From: Tissierellales bacterium
Lineage (GTDB): Bacteria; Bacillota; Clostridia; Tissierellales; Tissierellaceae
DNA length: 14,393 nucleotides
Direction: 5' to 3'
Assembly: GCA_030146705.1 (NCBI GenBank)
Contig: JASLBE010000045.1
Span: forward strand, 1 to 14,393
In this document: positions 5,376 through 12,783 of the stretch, piece by piece
Layout: every line of letters begins with the position of its first letter
Position numbering within the stretch: position 1 is the stretch's first letter
Translations under genes and position numbers: made by a program
Notes under the pieces: model-generated
Seen by the model: only the letters and a program-made list of their open reading frames with translations
The model's database searches: none
What the model was told of the DNA's origin: nothing

Positions 5376-6929
5376 ATGAAGAAATATTTTAAGAGGATTT
5401 TGCCTATGGTTCTTGTATTGGTCTTATTTATGCCTGGGAAATTTTATGGGGCTGGACCAAGGAGGAGGGTCTTGATTTTAAACAATAGTGAATATTTAAA
5501 TGGAACCCTTTACGGTGTTAGGGGGGACAGGGACAAGCTAATAAATATGTTTGAGAATAATTATTTTGAAAATAAAAAATTTGATGAACTTATCCTTAGG
5601 GAAAACCAAACTAGGGAGGGGATTTTTACCTCCCTGGAAGAAAGTTTTAAGGACAATACTGATGAAGATATTTCTTACATATACTACTCTGGACATGGGG
5701 CATATTCCACAAAAAGGAATATGTCCACCATTGTCGGAGTTGACCACAAACCAGTATATGTAGATGAGTTTGAACTTACCCTTAGGAAGCTAAAGGGAAC
5801 TTTTGTAATAATATTTGATTCTTGTAATTCTGGCGGTTTTATTGAAAGAGGGACTAGTCCTGGGTCTAGGACCAGTGCCAAGGATTTTAACCAGGGGGTC
5901 CTGGAAGTTTTTTCTAGACTTAAGCCTAGGAAAAGTTTAAGGGACAGGAAGTACTATGTCTTAACTGCAGCTTCTGAAAATGAATCTTCCTATGAAATAA
6001 ATTTTGGAGGAGACTGGGGCTGGGGTGGAATTTTTACCAAGTTTTTCCTAGAGGGCAACGGCTACAAGGGTCAGTTTCAAGCAGACCTTGATGGTAATGG
6101 ACTAGTTAGTCTTGGGGAAATGGAAAGCCACCTAAAGGGGGCTGGAATTCCTAGTGAGGTAAATGCCTATCCTGAGAATAGTAGTTTTATAATTGGGGGA
6201 TCCTATCTTGACCTAGGGCCAATGAGGGAGGACCTGGTTTCTTATCAAAAAAAATTAGAGGACCTAAGGGACTTGGCCTATGGGGACCAGGACCTAATTG
6301 ATGAAAGTTTAGGGAGGCTGGAAGAAATTTTATCCAGGACTTATTTCTCTAAAGATGAGTATAGGCGCTTAGTTGAGGACCTAGATGGACTTATTACAAG
6401 CCTTAATAATCCAAACAAGCTAATGGATAAGCTTACTAAGGAGATGGAGGAGATAAAAAATAATATTTTCCCTCTTTTAAGGTTGAAGGAGTCGGCTAAT
6501 AGATATAATATTTTATCCTATAATTATAAAAACCTAGATACTAGTAGGCCTGATTTAATCCAAAAATTTTATGGGGAAATTAGAGAATTTTTAGACTTTG
6601 TTAAAAACAATGAGGGGGTTAATGGGGATTTTAAACTTTGGCAGGAAAGATTTCAAAATTTGGCCAAGGACACAATTTGGAGGATAGAGTTTAACCAGGA
6701 GCTAGACTTGGATAGTTTTGGGTCCAGGGTCTATATCCTAGATGGAGAAAACAATAAAAATACTAGTGTCCTACTTAGCCTAACCCAGGATAAAAAGGGG
6801 ATAAACATAGTAAACACCAGGGGATATGAGCCTGGAAAATCCTATAGACTTTTCATAGAAAAAGGGGTTAGGTCCAAGTCAAGCTTTCTTAAAAACCACC
6901 TTGTAATAGAATTTACTGTAGTTTCTTAA
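5376..6929 (+). CDS. Secreted caspase-like (C14 family) protease with EF-hand-like loop and Ig-like C-terminus
   Basis: This is the only conventional gene in the window. A strong GGAGG lies 5 nt upstream of the ATG, and the 517-residue product has a clear signal peptide (MKKYFKRILP then a hydrophobic core to ~residue 19, cleavage near AGA-like residues 25-27). A caspase/metacaspase fold covers ~30-275, with His107 in YYSGHGA and Cys150 in DSCNSGG. Residues 237-248 (DLDGNGLVSLGE) match a canonical EF-hand calcium loop. A helical stretch (~280-420) leads to a C-terminal domain resembling SbsA-type bacterial Ig-like domains. It should be exported and cleave proteins, possibly under calcium control. 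It shares the cassette 6 transcript with the transglutaminase exon. No clear terminator follows. Confidence 0.9.
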   Translation: MKKYFKRILPMVLVLVLFMPGKFYGAGPRRRVLILNNSEYLNGTLYGVRGDRDKLINMFENNYFENKKFDELILRENQTREGIFTSLEESFKDNTDEDISYIYYSGHGAYSTKRNMSTIVGVDHKPVYVDEFELTLRKLKGTFVIIFDSCNSGGFIERGTSPGSRTSAKDFNQGVLEVFSRLKPRKSLRDRKYYVLTAASENESSYEINFGGDWGWGGIFTKFFLEGNGYKGQFQADLDGNGLVSLGEMESHLKGAGIPSEVNAYPENSSFIIGGSYLDLGPMREDLVSYQKKLEDLRDLAYGDQDLIDESLGRLEEILSRTYFSKDEYRRLVEDLDGLITSLNNPNKLMDKLTKEMEEIKNNIFPLLRLKESANRYNILSYNYKNLDTSRPDLIQKFYGEIREFLDFVKNNEGVNGDFKLWQERFQNLAKDTIWRIEFNQELDLDSFGSRVYILDGENNKNTSVLLSLTQDKKGINIVNTRGYEPGKSYRLFIEKGVRSKSSFLKNHLVIEFTVVS

Positions 6930-6951
6930 TAAAGTTGTAATTTTAACAATA

Positions 6952-6980
6952 TTGAAAATGATTAAATTTATTGATATTAT
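6952..6980 (+). promoter_or_regulatory. Extended -10 promoter of cassette 7
   Basis: TTGAAA, 17 nt and TATTAT with TGA before the -10. It lies 70 nt before DV. Bases 6981-7050 would form the leader and show no gene; the ATACAC block shortly before DV recurs in cassettes 8 and 9. Confidence 0.68.
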
Positions 6981-7050
6981 GTTAGTAGGCTTAATAGTCC
7001 TATATTTCTGGGGGGAAGTTTAAGACTATAGTATATACACTGTCGATAGA

Positions 7051-7136
7051 TCGCTGTGTACTTAGAAATAGGTATGCACAGTGAGGACCGGTCGAAATTT
7101 TTAGTATAATTTAAGTATTAAAAATAGATACGGAAT
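7051..7136 (+). ncRNA. Group II intron DV-DVI, cassette 7, family A with altered DVI
   Basis: DV is 7051-7084, with all stem positions paired (one U.G and the G.U of the triad helix), a TG bulge and a GAAA loop. DVI (7085-7136) keeps the basal CCG/CGG and GTC/GAT helices but replaces the short ACTG-type hairpin and its TGGGGG loop with a longer AT-rich stem (TTTTTA.../...TAAAAA). A7130 is bulged 7 nt from the end. It ends AAT before GGC 7137. Confidence 0.88.
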
Positions 7137-10100
7137 GGCAATATAAATATTGATAAGGAGGCCCTTAAAAAGGCCAAAGAAATACTAACAAAAGATAATA
7201 TAGTTGAGGTTGAACCAAGACTTTTAGAAGAAGAAGAAATAAAAGAAATTTATAAAAGCGTAGTTTACAAGGTTGGTCTAGATGTTAATTTAGAGATAAA
7301 ATCAACAAATGGTATCTACTATGCTTTATTAAGTGATGGCAAAAATGCTGAAAGAGTCCTTTTAGATATTAAATATTCTAGGGATATAGTAAAAGAAAGG
7401 CTGGAAGAGGCCAGTGAAAAACTTAAAGATACACCGCTTAAAATAGAAACTAGGCTTGTGGGAGATGCCAAACTAGAGGCTATTAAGGATGCAGTTGAGG
7501 ACTTAATTGGTTTTGATTTTGACCTGGATATTGAACTAATTGATTCTACTAGGGCCAAGATTAAAATTTCTGTTGAAGAAAAGAATAAGATGCCCCTAGA
7601 TCCGAAAATAGTTAAGGCTAGGATTGAAGAAAATAGTCCTAAGGATGAGGCAGACTTTCTTGCGGCTGTTAAAATTTTAAGGGAGGAAAGCTTGGAAATT
7701 GAGCCTAGGCTTAAGGAAGACTATAAGCTTAAGGAGGTTATCAAGGAGGTTAAGAAGATAACTGGTGGTGGTATTAAACTTGAAGTTTTTGAAGATGGAG
7801 GGGTTTATACTGCCAGCCTGGAAATGTATGAGGAGGCTAATAAGGAAAACCTTCCTGAAGAGACAATAGTTTTAAATGTTGTAGAAAGGGAGGACCTGGA
7901 GCTTAAGAAACTTAATGACTTCCAAAGGGAGCTTGAGGCTGGAATTGAGGTTGAAACTAGGATTAAGCCTAGTAAAAGACTTTATGTAGTTAGGAAGGAA
8001 GTTGAGGCCTTAAACAAGGATGACCTAAACCTAAATGTAGATGGAAGTGGGGCTAGTTTTGAGGTTAGCTTTGCTGTTAGAACTGATCCTAGAAAGATTG
8101 ACCTAGGGGTTAGGTATATGGACCTTGCCATAAATGAAAAGTATGATGAGGAGATGGAAGTATTCCAAAGGGAGGTAAGCAAGCTTGCTGAAAACAATAA
8201 GATCCTTTTGGACAGGGACAAGGATGAAAATATAGATGAGTTAATCTTGAAGCATGTTAATAGTATTGTTAATAAGGAAAATTTAAAGGACCTAATTATT
8301 GATGGCAAAAAAGTTAGCCTAGTGCCTAGGGAAAACTTTAAGGAAAAATATGAAGGAACTAGGGAGAGACTTGAAAGGGCTGTGGTTACTCTTGTAGTTG
8401 GGGCAGACTATTCTGACCTATTGGCTGCTTCTATTACTGAAGCCCAAGACCTACACGATATTACCAAGGTTTCTTTGACTGGTGTTGAACTTAAGGCTTC
8501 TGATGTTTATACTTCAAGGCTGGAAAAAGAAAGATACCAAAGGGAGATAAATAAGGCCAAGAAAATACTTGAGGGAAACACTAATCCTAATGATGTCAAG
8601 GCTGCCTATGACCGTTTGGAAGATGTTAGTAAGAAGTTTAAGTCTAAGCTAAGGTCTGGACTTTGGGGAACAAGTAAAAATATGCTGGAGAAATTTAAGC
8701 TTATTGAAACAGGTAAGGCCAAGTTAAATAATAATAGGTCTGCCTTGAAGCTAGAAAATGACAAAAAATTAGGCTTTATAGAAGGGCTCCTACAAAAATT
8801 CTTTAAGATAAAGGGCATAGCTAACGGAGAAAATATGGCCAAGGAAATAGCAGGAATAATTAGTGGTAATAAGAGTGATATTGAAAAATTAGATGCAGTT
8901 TTAGGTGTCTTAGAATCTAATAAAGCCTTAACAAGTGATGCTAAGGAAGAATTATATAATTTTATAAAAATCATTTTAGGCCTAAAGACAGAGAACCTAA
9001 AAGACCTAAGTGAAGAACAACAACAAGCCCTTAAGGCAGTCCTAAAATATATAGCTACCATAGAAGACAAGGAAGACTGGGCTAAGAGGAAGGACGGACT
9101 TAAGAAGGGTGAATTTGGTGAAAAGGGTATAGATACTACGAGCCCTATACTTGAAGTTATAGAGCCAGGAGATATTACTAGCATATATAAAAATGAATCT
9201 ACTAAAGAATTAATAGACCTTACAATAACTGAAAAAGATAAGGAAATCACTGGCAGGGGCCAATCTCCAACCCTAGATTTTATTAAGGACCTAGGAGATA
9301 TATTTACAGGTAGTATGAGCCCTAGTAATATAACAGATGCAATTAAAGATATAATAGCTAGTATATTAGGTGTGGATAGTATTGATAATATTAAGGATAT
9401 CAATATTAAAGAGATAATAAAAAACCTACCTGATTTATTGAAACCTGAAAAGATAATGGATATAATAAATGATATTGTAAAAATTATTGGAAAAAATATA
9501 ACAGAGCCTATAGAAAAGACTATTGAAGCTGTTGGGAACTATTTAAGGGGCTTGGGCTTAAAGGTTAATGACTCTGTTGTGGGAAATATAATTAGGCTCC
9601 TTGAAAATAGGGATGAGGTTATTAAGATAATTTTAGGCCTAGACTTTAATGACGAGATACCAGGCTTAACATCTTACAGTGAAAAAGAAATTAGGGAATA
9701 TGCTAGACTTTTAGACAAGAGGGAAAAGGAACTTCTTGAGCTAGAAAGAAATAAGAAGTTTGGAGATATTGACCTAGAAGAGGTTAAGGAACTTAACAAT
9801 CAAATAGATAGGGACAGGGAAGAGTTTGAAAATATAAGGTTTGAAAAGCAAGAACTTTTAAAGGAATTGCAAAAACTTTTGGCTGAACTTGACCCAAGTG
9901 ATGATGATTATAGTGGTTTACAAGATCAAATTAATGACTTGCAAGACCAATTAGGCATAGAGGATACTGGTCTACCTAATGACAAGGACGACCTATTGGA
10001 ACTTTTAGACAAGCTAGAAAAAGAAAAGCAAGCTCTAGACAAGCTAAGGGAAGAGATTGGATTAGAAGTTAATGGTGCCAAGGATCTTATAAAAGAGGCT

Positions 10101-10697
10101 AAGGGGCTAGGTTTTACAACTGAATTAGAAGGCTTAGAAACTTTAGTTGAAGATTGGAACCCTAAAGAGAAAAACAAGGAAGAACTAAAGAAGTATAGGG
10201 AAAACTTGAACAATGGGTTTGAAGAACTTAAAAAACTTGTAGAGGATAAGAAGGAAGAGGGTTTAAACCAAGAAAATCAAGAAAAAGAAGAATTAATAGG
10301 TAAAATCCTTGGAAAAATAAAAAACCTACTTGATGAAAACAAGGATGATTCTGACTTTGACCTAGAAGGTGAAATAGGCAGTATTATAGATGGTAATTCT
10401 AGTGAAGACCTAAAGGAATATAGGGAAAAATTAGAAGGAAAGACCTTAAAGGAACTTGAGACCATAAATATAGAGCTTAATAAGCTTATTAAGAGGGTTG
10501 AGGAGAACAAGCAAGAAGAAGAAACAACTGGAAATGAAGTAGAAAATGAAGTAGAAAATGAAGATGATACAGATGGAAATGGAGAAAATGAAGTAGAAAC
10601 AAATGTAAATGGAGAAGATAAAGAAGAAAATTCAGTAGTAAGTCCAGAAGAAACAAAAATTAAGCAACTTATGGACCAAGTAAACTGGGAAAAGTAA
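7137..10697 (+). CDS. Cassette 7 3' exon: large repeat/coiled-coil surface-type protein
   Basis: The frame is open for 1186 residues from the GGC after DVI. The first codon usable as a start is GTG 7458, 107 codons in and without a ribosome-binding site. The open, repeat-containing sequence before it shows that the coding part begins at the junction. Four degenerate repeats of ~80 residues start near 23, 101, 186 and 270; each has a core like L-E-I-E-P-R-L followed by a helix. Helical stretches follow at ~390-560, then hydrophobic-moderate helices (~680-860), charged coiled coil (~850-1130), and a low-complexity Asn/Glu/Gly tail from tandem GAAGTAGAAAAT units. There is no signal peptide, LPXTG or S-layer motif. 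It is probably a structural or adhesive surface module; the family is not recognised. Confidence 0.8.
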   Translation, partial: GNINIDKEALKKAKEILTKDNIVEVEPRLLEEEEIKEIYKSVVYKVGLDVNLEIKSTNGIYYALLSDGKNAERVLLDIKYSRDIVKERLEEASEKLKDTPLKIETRLVGDAKLEAIKDAVEDLIGFDFDLDIELIDSTRAKIKISVEEKNKMPLDPKIVKARIEENSPKDEADFLAAVKILREESLEIEPRLKEDYKLKEVIKEVKKITGGGIKLEVFEDGGVYTASLEMYEEANKENLPEETIVLNVVEREDLELKKLNDFQRELEAGIEVETRIKPSKRLYVVRKEVEALNKDDLNLNVDGSGASFEVSFAVRTDPRKIDLGVRYMDLAINEKYDEEMEVFQREVSKLAENNKILLDRDKDENIDELILKHVNSIVNKENLKDLIIDGKKVSLVPRENFKEKYEGTRERLERAVVTLVVGADYSDLLAASITEAQDLHDITKVSLTGVELKASDVYTSRLEKERYQREINKAKKILEGNTNPNDVKAAYDRLEDVSKKFKSKLRSGLWGTSKNMLEKFKLIETGKAKLNNNRSALKLENDKKLGFIEGLLQKFFKIKGIANGENMAKEIAGIISGNKSDIEKLDAVLGVLESNKALTSDAKEELYNFIKIILGLKTENLKDLSEEQQQALKAVLKYIATIEDKEDWAKRKDGLKKGEFGEKGIDTTSPILEVIEPGDITSIYKNESTKELIDLTITEKDKEITGRGQSPTLDFIKDLGDIFTGSMSPSNITDAIKDIIASILGVDSIDNIKDINIKEIIKNLPDLLKPEKIMDIINDIVKIIGKNITEPIEKTIEAVGNYLRGLGLKVNDSVVGNIIRLLENRDEVIKIILGLDFNDEIPGLTSYSEKEIREYARLLDKREKELLELERNKKFGDIDLEEVKELNNQIDRDREEFENIRFEKQELLKELQKLLAELDPSDDDYSGLQDQINDLQDQLGIEDTGLPNDKDDLLELLDKLEKEKQALDKLREEIGLEVNGAKDLIKEAKGLGFTTELEGLETLVEDWNPKEKNKEELKKYRENLNNGFEELKKLVEDKKEEGLNQENQEKEELIGKILGKIKNLLDENKDDSDFDLEGEIGSIIDGNSSEDLKEYREKLEGKTLKELETINIELNKLIKRVEENKQEEETTGNEVENEVENEDDTDGNGENEVETNVNGEDKEENSVVSPEETKIKQLMDQVNWEK

Positions 10698-10710
10698 GTC
10701 CTGGTTTAAG

Positions 10711-10740
10711 AAAAAAGAGAGGGGGGACCCTCTCTTTTTT
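10711..10740 (+). terminator. Rho-independent terminator after exon 7
   Basis: A 13-bp stem (AAAAAAGAGAGGG / CCCTCTCTTTTTT) with loop GGGA ends in six T. It is a strong, possibly bidirectional terminator 13 nt after the stop. Confidence 0.9.
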
Positions 10741-10841
10741 ATATATAAATTTAAAATATATATACATAAAATTATAAATATAAGATAAGCTAGCTTTATG
10801 GATATAAGTAATTAATAAGGAGGACTAATTGTCAAAAAAGT

Positions 10842-10870
10842 TTGAAAAAAAATTTACATTGTGATAATAT
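10842..10870 (+). promoter_or_regulatory. Extended -10 promoter of cassette 8
   Basis: TTGAAA, 17 nt and TAATAT with TGA before the -10. It lies 42 nt before DV. A small CTGG/CCAG hairpin (10878-10891) and an ATACAC block lie in the leader. The rest of the spacer 10741-10841 is AT-rich without a gene. Confidence 0.7.
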
Positions 10871-10912
10871 GTAACTACTGGAAAAATCCAGATATACACA
10901 TACATCGAGGAA

Positions 10913-10985
10913 TCGCTATATGCCTAGAAATAGGCACGTATAGTGAGGACCGGTCGAATTCGTTGGGGGACGAAAGACGCGGAAT
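10913..10985 (+). ncRNA. Group II intron DV-DVI, cassette 8, family A
   Basis: DV is 10913-10946, fully paired: an 8-bp lower stem with CGC/GTG, CG bulge at 10936-10937, 6-bp upper stem and GAAA loop. This is the cleanest copy. DVI is 10947-10985: CCG/CGG and GTC/GAC helices, GAA internal loop, and TTCGT/ACGAA with loop TGGGGG. The base 7 from the end is G10979. It ends AAT before GGC 10986. TCGAGGAA directly precedes DV. Confidence 0.92.
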
Positions 10986-12359
10986 GGCATAGAAATAGTT
11001 AATAAAGATGAGTTAATGAACTTAAGTGTTGGAGAAAGTAAATTAATTGAAACAAAGGTTACAGATGAAGGATTTGCTGGAGATATTATTGTTAAGTCTA
11101 GTGATAATAAGGTTGTTTCTATTGAAACTACTAATGATGGTTACTTAGCAAAGGCAAATAGTGAAGGTGTGGCAGTAATTACTGTACAAGCTGGAAACAA
11201 AAGGGATACTATTGAAGTTAGTGTTGGTTCTGTTCAAGTTGAAGAGATAGTTATTGAAAATGTAAGGGCTCTTGAGCTTATGGAAAAAGGAACTGAAGTA
11301 GAGCTAGATGTTACAATTTTACCAGCCAATGCTACTGCTGATTATACTGTTGTTGCTAATGATGAAAAATTAACTGTTAATGGCAATAAGGTAAAGGCTG
11401 TTGCATCAGGTAAGACTTCTTTAACTGTTAAGGCAGGTAACAAGTCTGTAGATGTAGATGTTAGGGTTGTAAGTGAAGAAGATGCTTATAAATTATTTAC
11501 AGAGGAAGCTGTTGAGTCTCTTAAGAGAAATATAGCTAGAAAATCTATTTATGAAGATGCAACTTTTGAATATGATCAATTTGTTATAACTATAGCTGGA
11601 GACCAAGGTGGAGAGGCTAACTTTGAAGCTTTATTTAGCGACCTAGGTATAAAATCTATTAATGGACAGTTTGATACTATTGTTATGGAGCAAGAGTTTA
11701 TAGATGCTATCTACCATAAAAATAACAAAGTAACTATTAATGTTGAAAATGAATATGGTGAATTTACTAGGACTTTAGATGTTAAGCTAGTAAACAACAA
11801 GGGAGTTTTTGACAGGATTAAAAATGTTGCTAAATTTAGGAACCAAGTTCTAGGAGCTAGGGATATACTTGACCCTAACCTATGGATAGTTACAGATTCA
11901 AGCTACAATGTTGCTAAATATATAGTAAATGAATTTGATAAGCTAGATACTTTTGAACAAATTTTAGTTGGACCAATTGTTAGACAAGGTTCTAGGCACT
12001 TAAAGGTTCATATTAAGATTTATGAACTTCTTGATAAGCATGTAGTTACTAACCTAGAAAACCTAATGAGATCTCTAGAAGGAATAGTTCCAGGGGTATC
12101 AATATTTAATAAGCTTGTAGAAGGTGTTCAATCAGTACAAAAAACAATAGACGAATTAGGAGTAATTGGTAGGGAAAATGGTGGATTACTACCAAGCCAA
12201 TTATTAAATAGGGTTAAGGCACAAATAAAATTAATAAAAGATAAATTAAGTTCATTAACATCTAGGTCTGATTTAACAGAAGAAGAATTAAAAGAAGTTA
12301 AAGTATTAGAAGAAAAATTAAGAGAATTAGAAGACCTAGTTGAAAAGTTAGAAGATTAA
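10986..12359 (+). CDS. Cassette 8 3' exon: two bacterial Ig-like (Big_2) domains plus helical region
   Basis: This frame of 457 residues starts at GGC after DVI; an in-frame ATG at 11016 has no Shine-Dalgarno sequence. Residues ~8-82 (LSVGESKLIETKVTDEGF...EGVAVITVQAG) and ~87-162 (VELDVTILPANATADYTV...ASGKTSLTVKAG) look like two tandem group 2 bacterial Ig-like domains, the fold common in adhesins and wall proteins. A mixed domain follows (~165-265), then an all-helical region ending in a Glu/Lys/Leu coiled coil (SDLTEEELKEVKVLEEKLRE). It probably serves as a spacer and adhesion module outside the cell. No signal peptide or anchor is present, so the N-terminus must be supplied from elsewhere for export. 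Confidence 0.82.
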   Translation, partial: GIEIVNKDELMNLSVGESKLIETKVTDEGFAGDIIVKSSDNKVVSIETTNDGYLAKANSEGVAVITVQAGNKRDTIEVSVGSVQVEEIVIENVRALELMEKGTEVELDVTILPANATADYTVVANDEKLTVNGNKVKAVASGKTSLTVKAGNKSVDVDVRVVSEEDAYKLFTEEAVESLKRNIARKSIYEDATFEYDQFVITIAGDQGGEANFEALFSDLGIKSINGQFDTIVMEQEFIDAIYHKNNKVTINVENEYGEFTRTLDVKLVNNKGVFDRIKNVAKFRNQVLGARDILDPNLWIVTDSSYNVAKYIVNEFDKLDTFEQILVGPIVRQGSRHLKVHIKIYELLDKHVVTNLENLMRSLEGIVPGVSIFNKLVEGVQSVQKTIDELGVIGRENGGLLPSQLLNRVKAQIKLIKDKLSSLTSRSDLTEEELKEVKVLEEKLRELEDLVEKLED

Positions 12360-12372
12360 TTAAATTGATTTT

Positions 12373-12402
12373 AAAGAGAGTGGGAAGTCTCCTACTCTCT
12401 TT
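12373..12402 (+). terminator. Terminator-like hairpin after exon 8
   Basis: A long stem (AAAGAGAGT continuing inward GGGA, paired with TCCT then ACTCTCTTT) has loop AGTC. The T run after it is weak (TTATTTTAT), so strength is uncertain. Confidence 0.7.
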
Positions 12403-12494
12403 ATTTTATGCCTAAAATTTTGGGTCAAGTCCCTAATTATTAAGAAAAACAAGAATAAATTTAATAATTATGCCTGGCTTTATAAAAAACTTTT

Positions 12495-12586
12495 ATTACA
12501 TTTCCATTAAAATACTAGGGGGTATAACCTGGGGAAGGCTGTATTTAGCCAAGTTTTCTTTGGTTTAATTGTAATGAAAATGTAAT
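12495..12586 (+). repeat. Imperfect inverted repeat in the spacer before cassette 9
   Basis: ATTACATTTCCATTA (12495-12509) is complementary, with one mismatch, to TAATGAAAATGTAAT (12572-12586). The enclosed ~62 nt contain a GGCT/AGCC hairpin and an AACC/GGTT pair. No coding frame is evident. It could be a regulator-binding or RNA-fold element just upstream of the cassette 9 promoter, or a decayed element. The rest of the gene-free stretch 12360-12783 holds the terminator, promoter and DV-DVI listed separately. Confidence 0.4.
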
Positions 12587-12619
12587 GGTTGAAAATGGAT
12601 AAAAAAGTAAAAAAATATA

Positions 12620-12648
12620 TTGTAAATTAAATAATCTAAGAGTATACT
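12620..12648 (+). promoter_or_regulatory. Sigma-A-like promoter of cassette 9
   Basis: TTGTAA, 17 nt and TATACT, 63 nt before DV. The spacing fits the other cassettes; the match is moderate. Confidence 0.5.
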
Positions 12649-12711
12649 TTATCTCTGTGATAGGAAAAGATTATAAATAAGATAAATAAAAATATACACT
12701 TTATCGAGGAA

Positions 12712-12783
12712 TCGCCTTGTATGATGAAAGTCATATGCAGGGTGAGGACTGGTCGAATCGTTGGGGGACGAGAGACGCAGAAT
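12712..12783 (+). ncRNA. Group II intron DV-DVI, cassette 9, family A
   Basis: DV is 12712-12745: CGCC/GGTG triad helix (a C-G pair where cassettes 4-8 have U-A), TG bulge, and an upper stem ATGAT/GTCAT around GAAA closed by U.G, as in textbook domain V. DVI is 12746-12783: CTG/CAG where others have CCG/CGG or CCA/TGG, then GTC/GAC and TCGT/ACGA with loop TGGGGG. The base 7 from the end is G12777. It ends AAT before GGT 12784. Confidence 0.92.

Noticed and set aside
7458..7460. GTG 7458 as the start of the large protein
   Set aside because: No ribosome-binding site, and 107 open codons upstream contain the first of the tandem repeats.
10817..10864. Short frame TTG 10829 to TGA 10862 behind a good AAGGAGG (11 codons)
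   Set aside because: It is very short and overlaps the promoter at 10842-10870; there is no conserved counterpart in other cassettes. It may be a chance or a relic.
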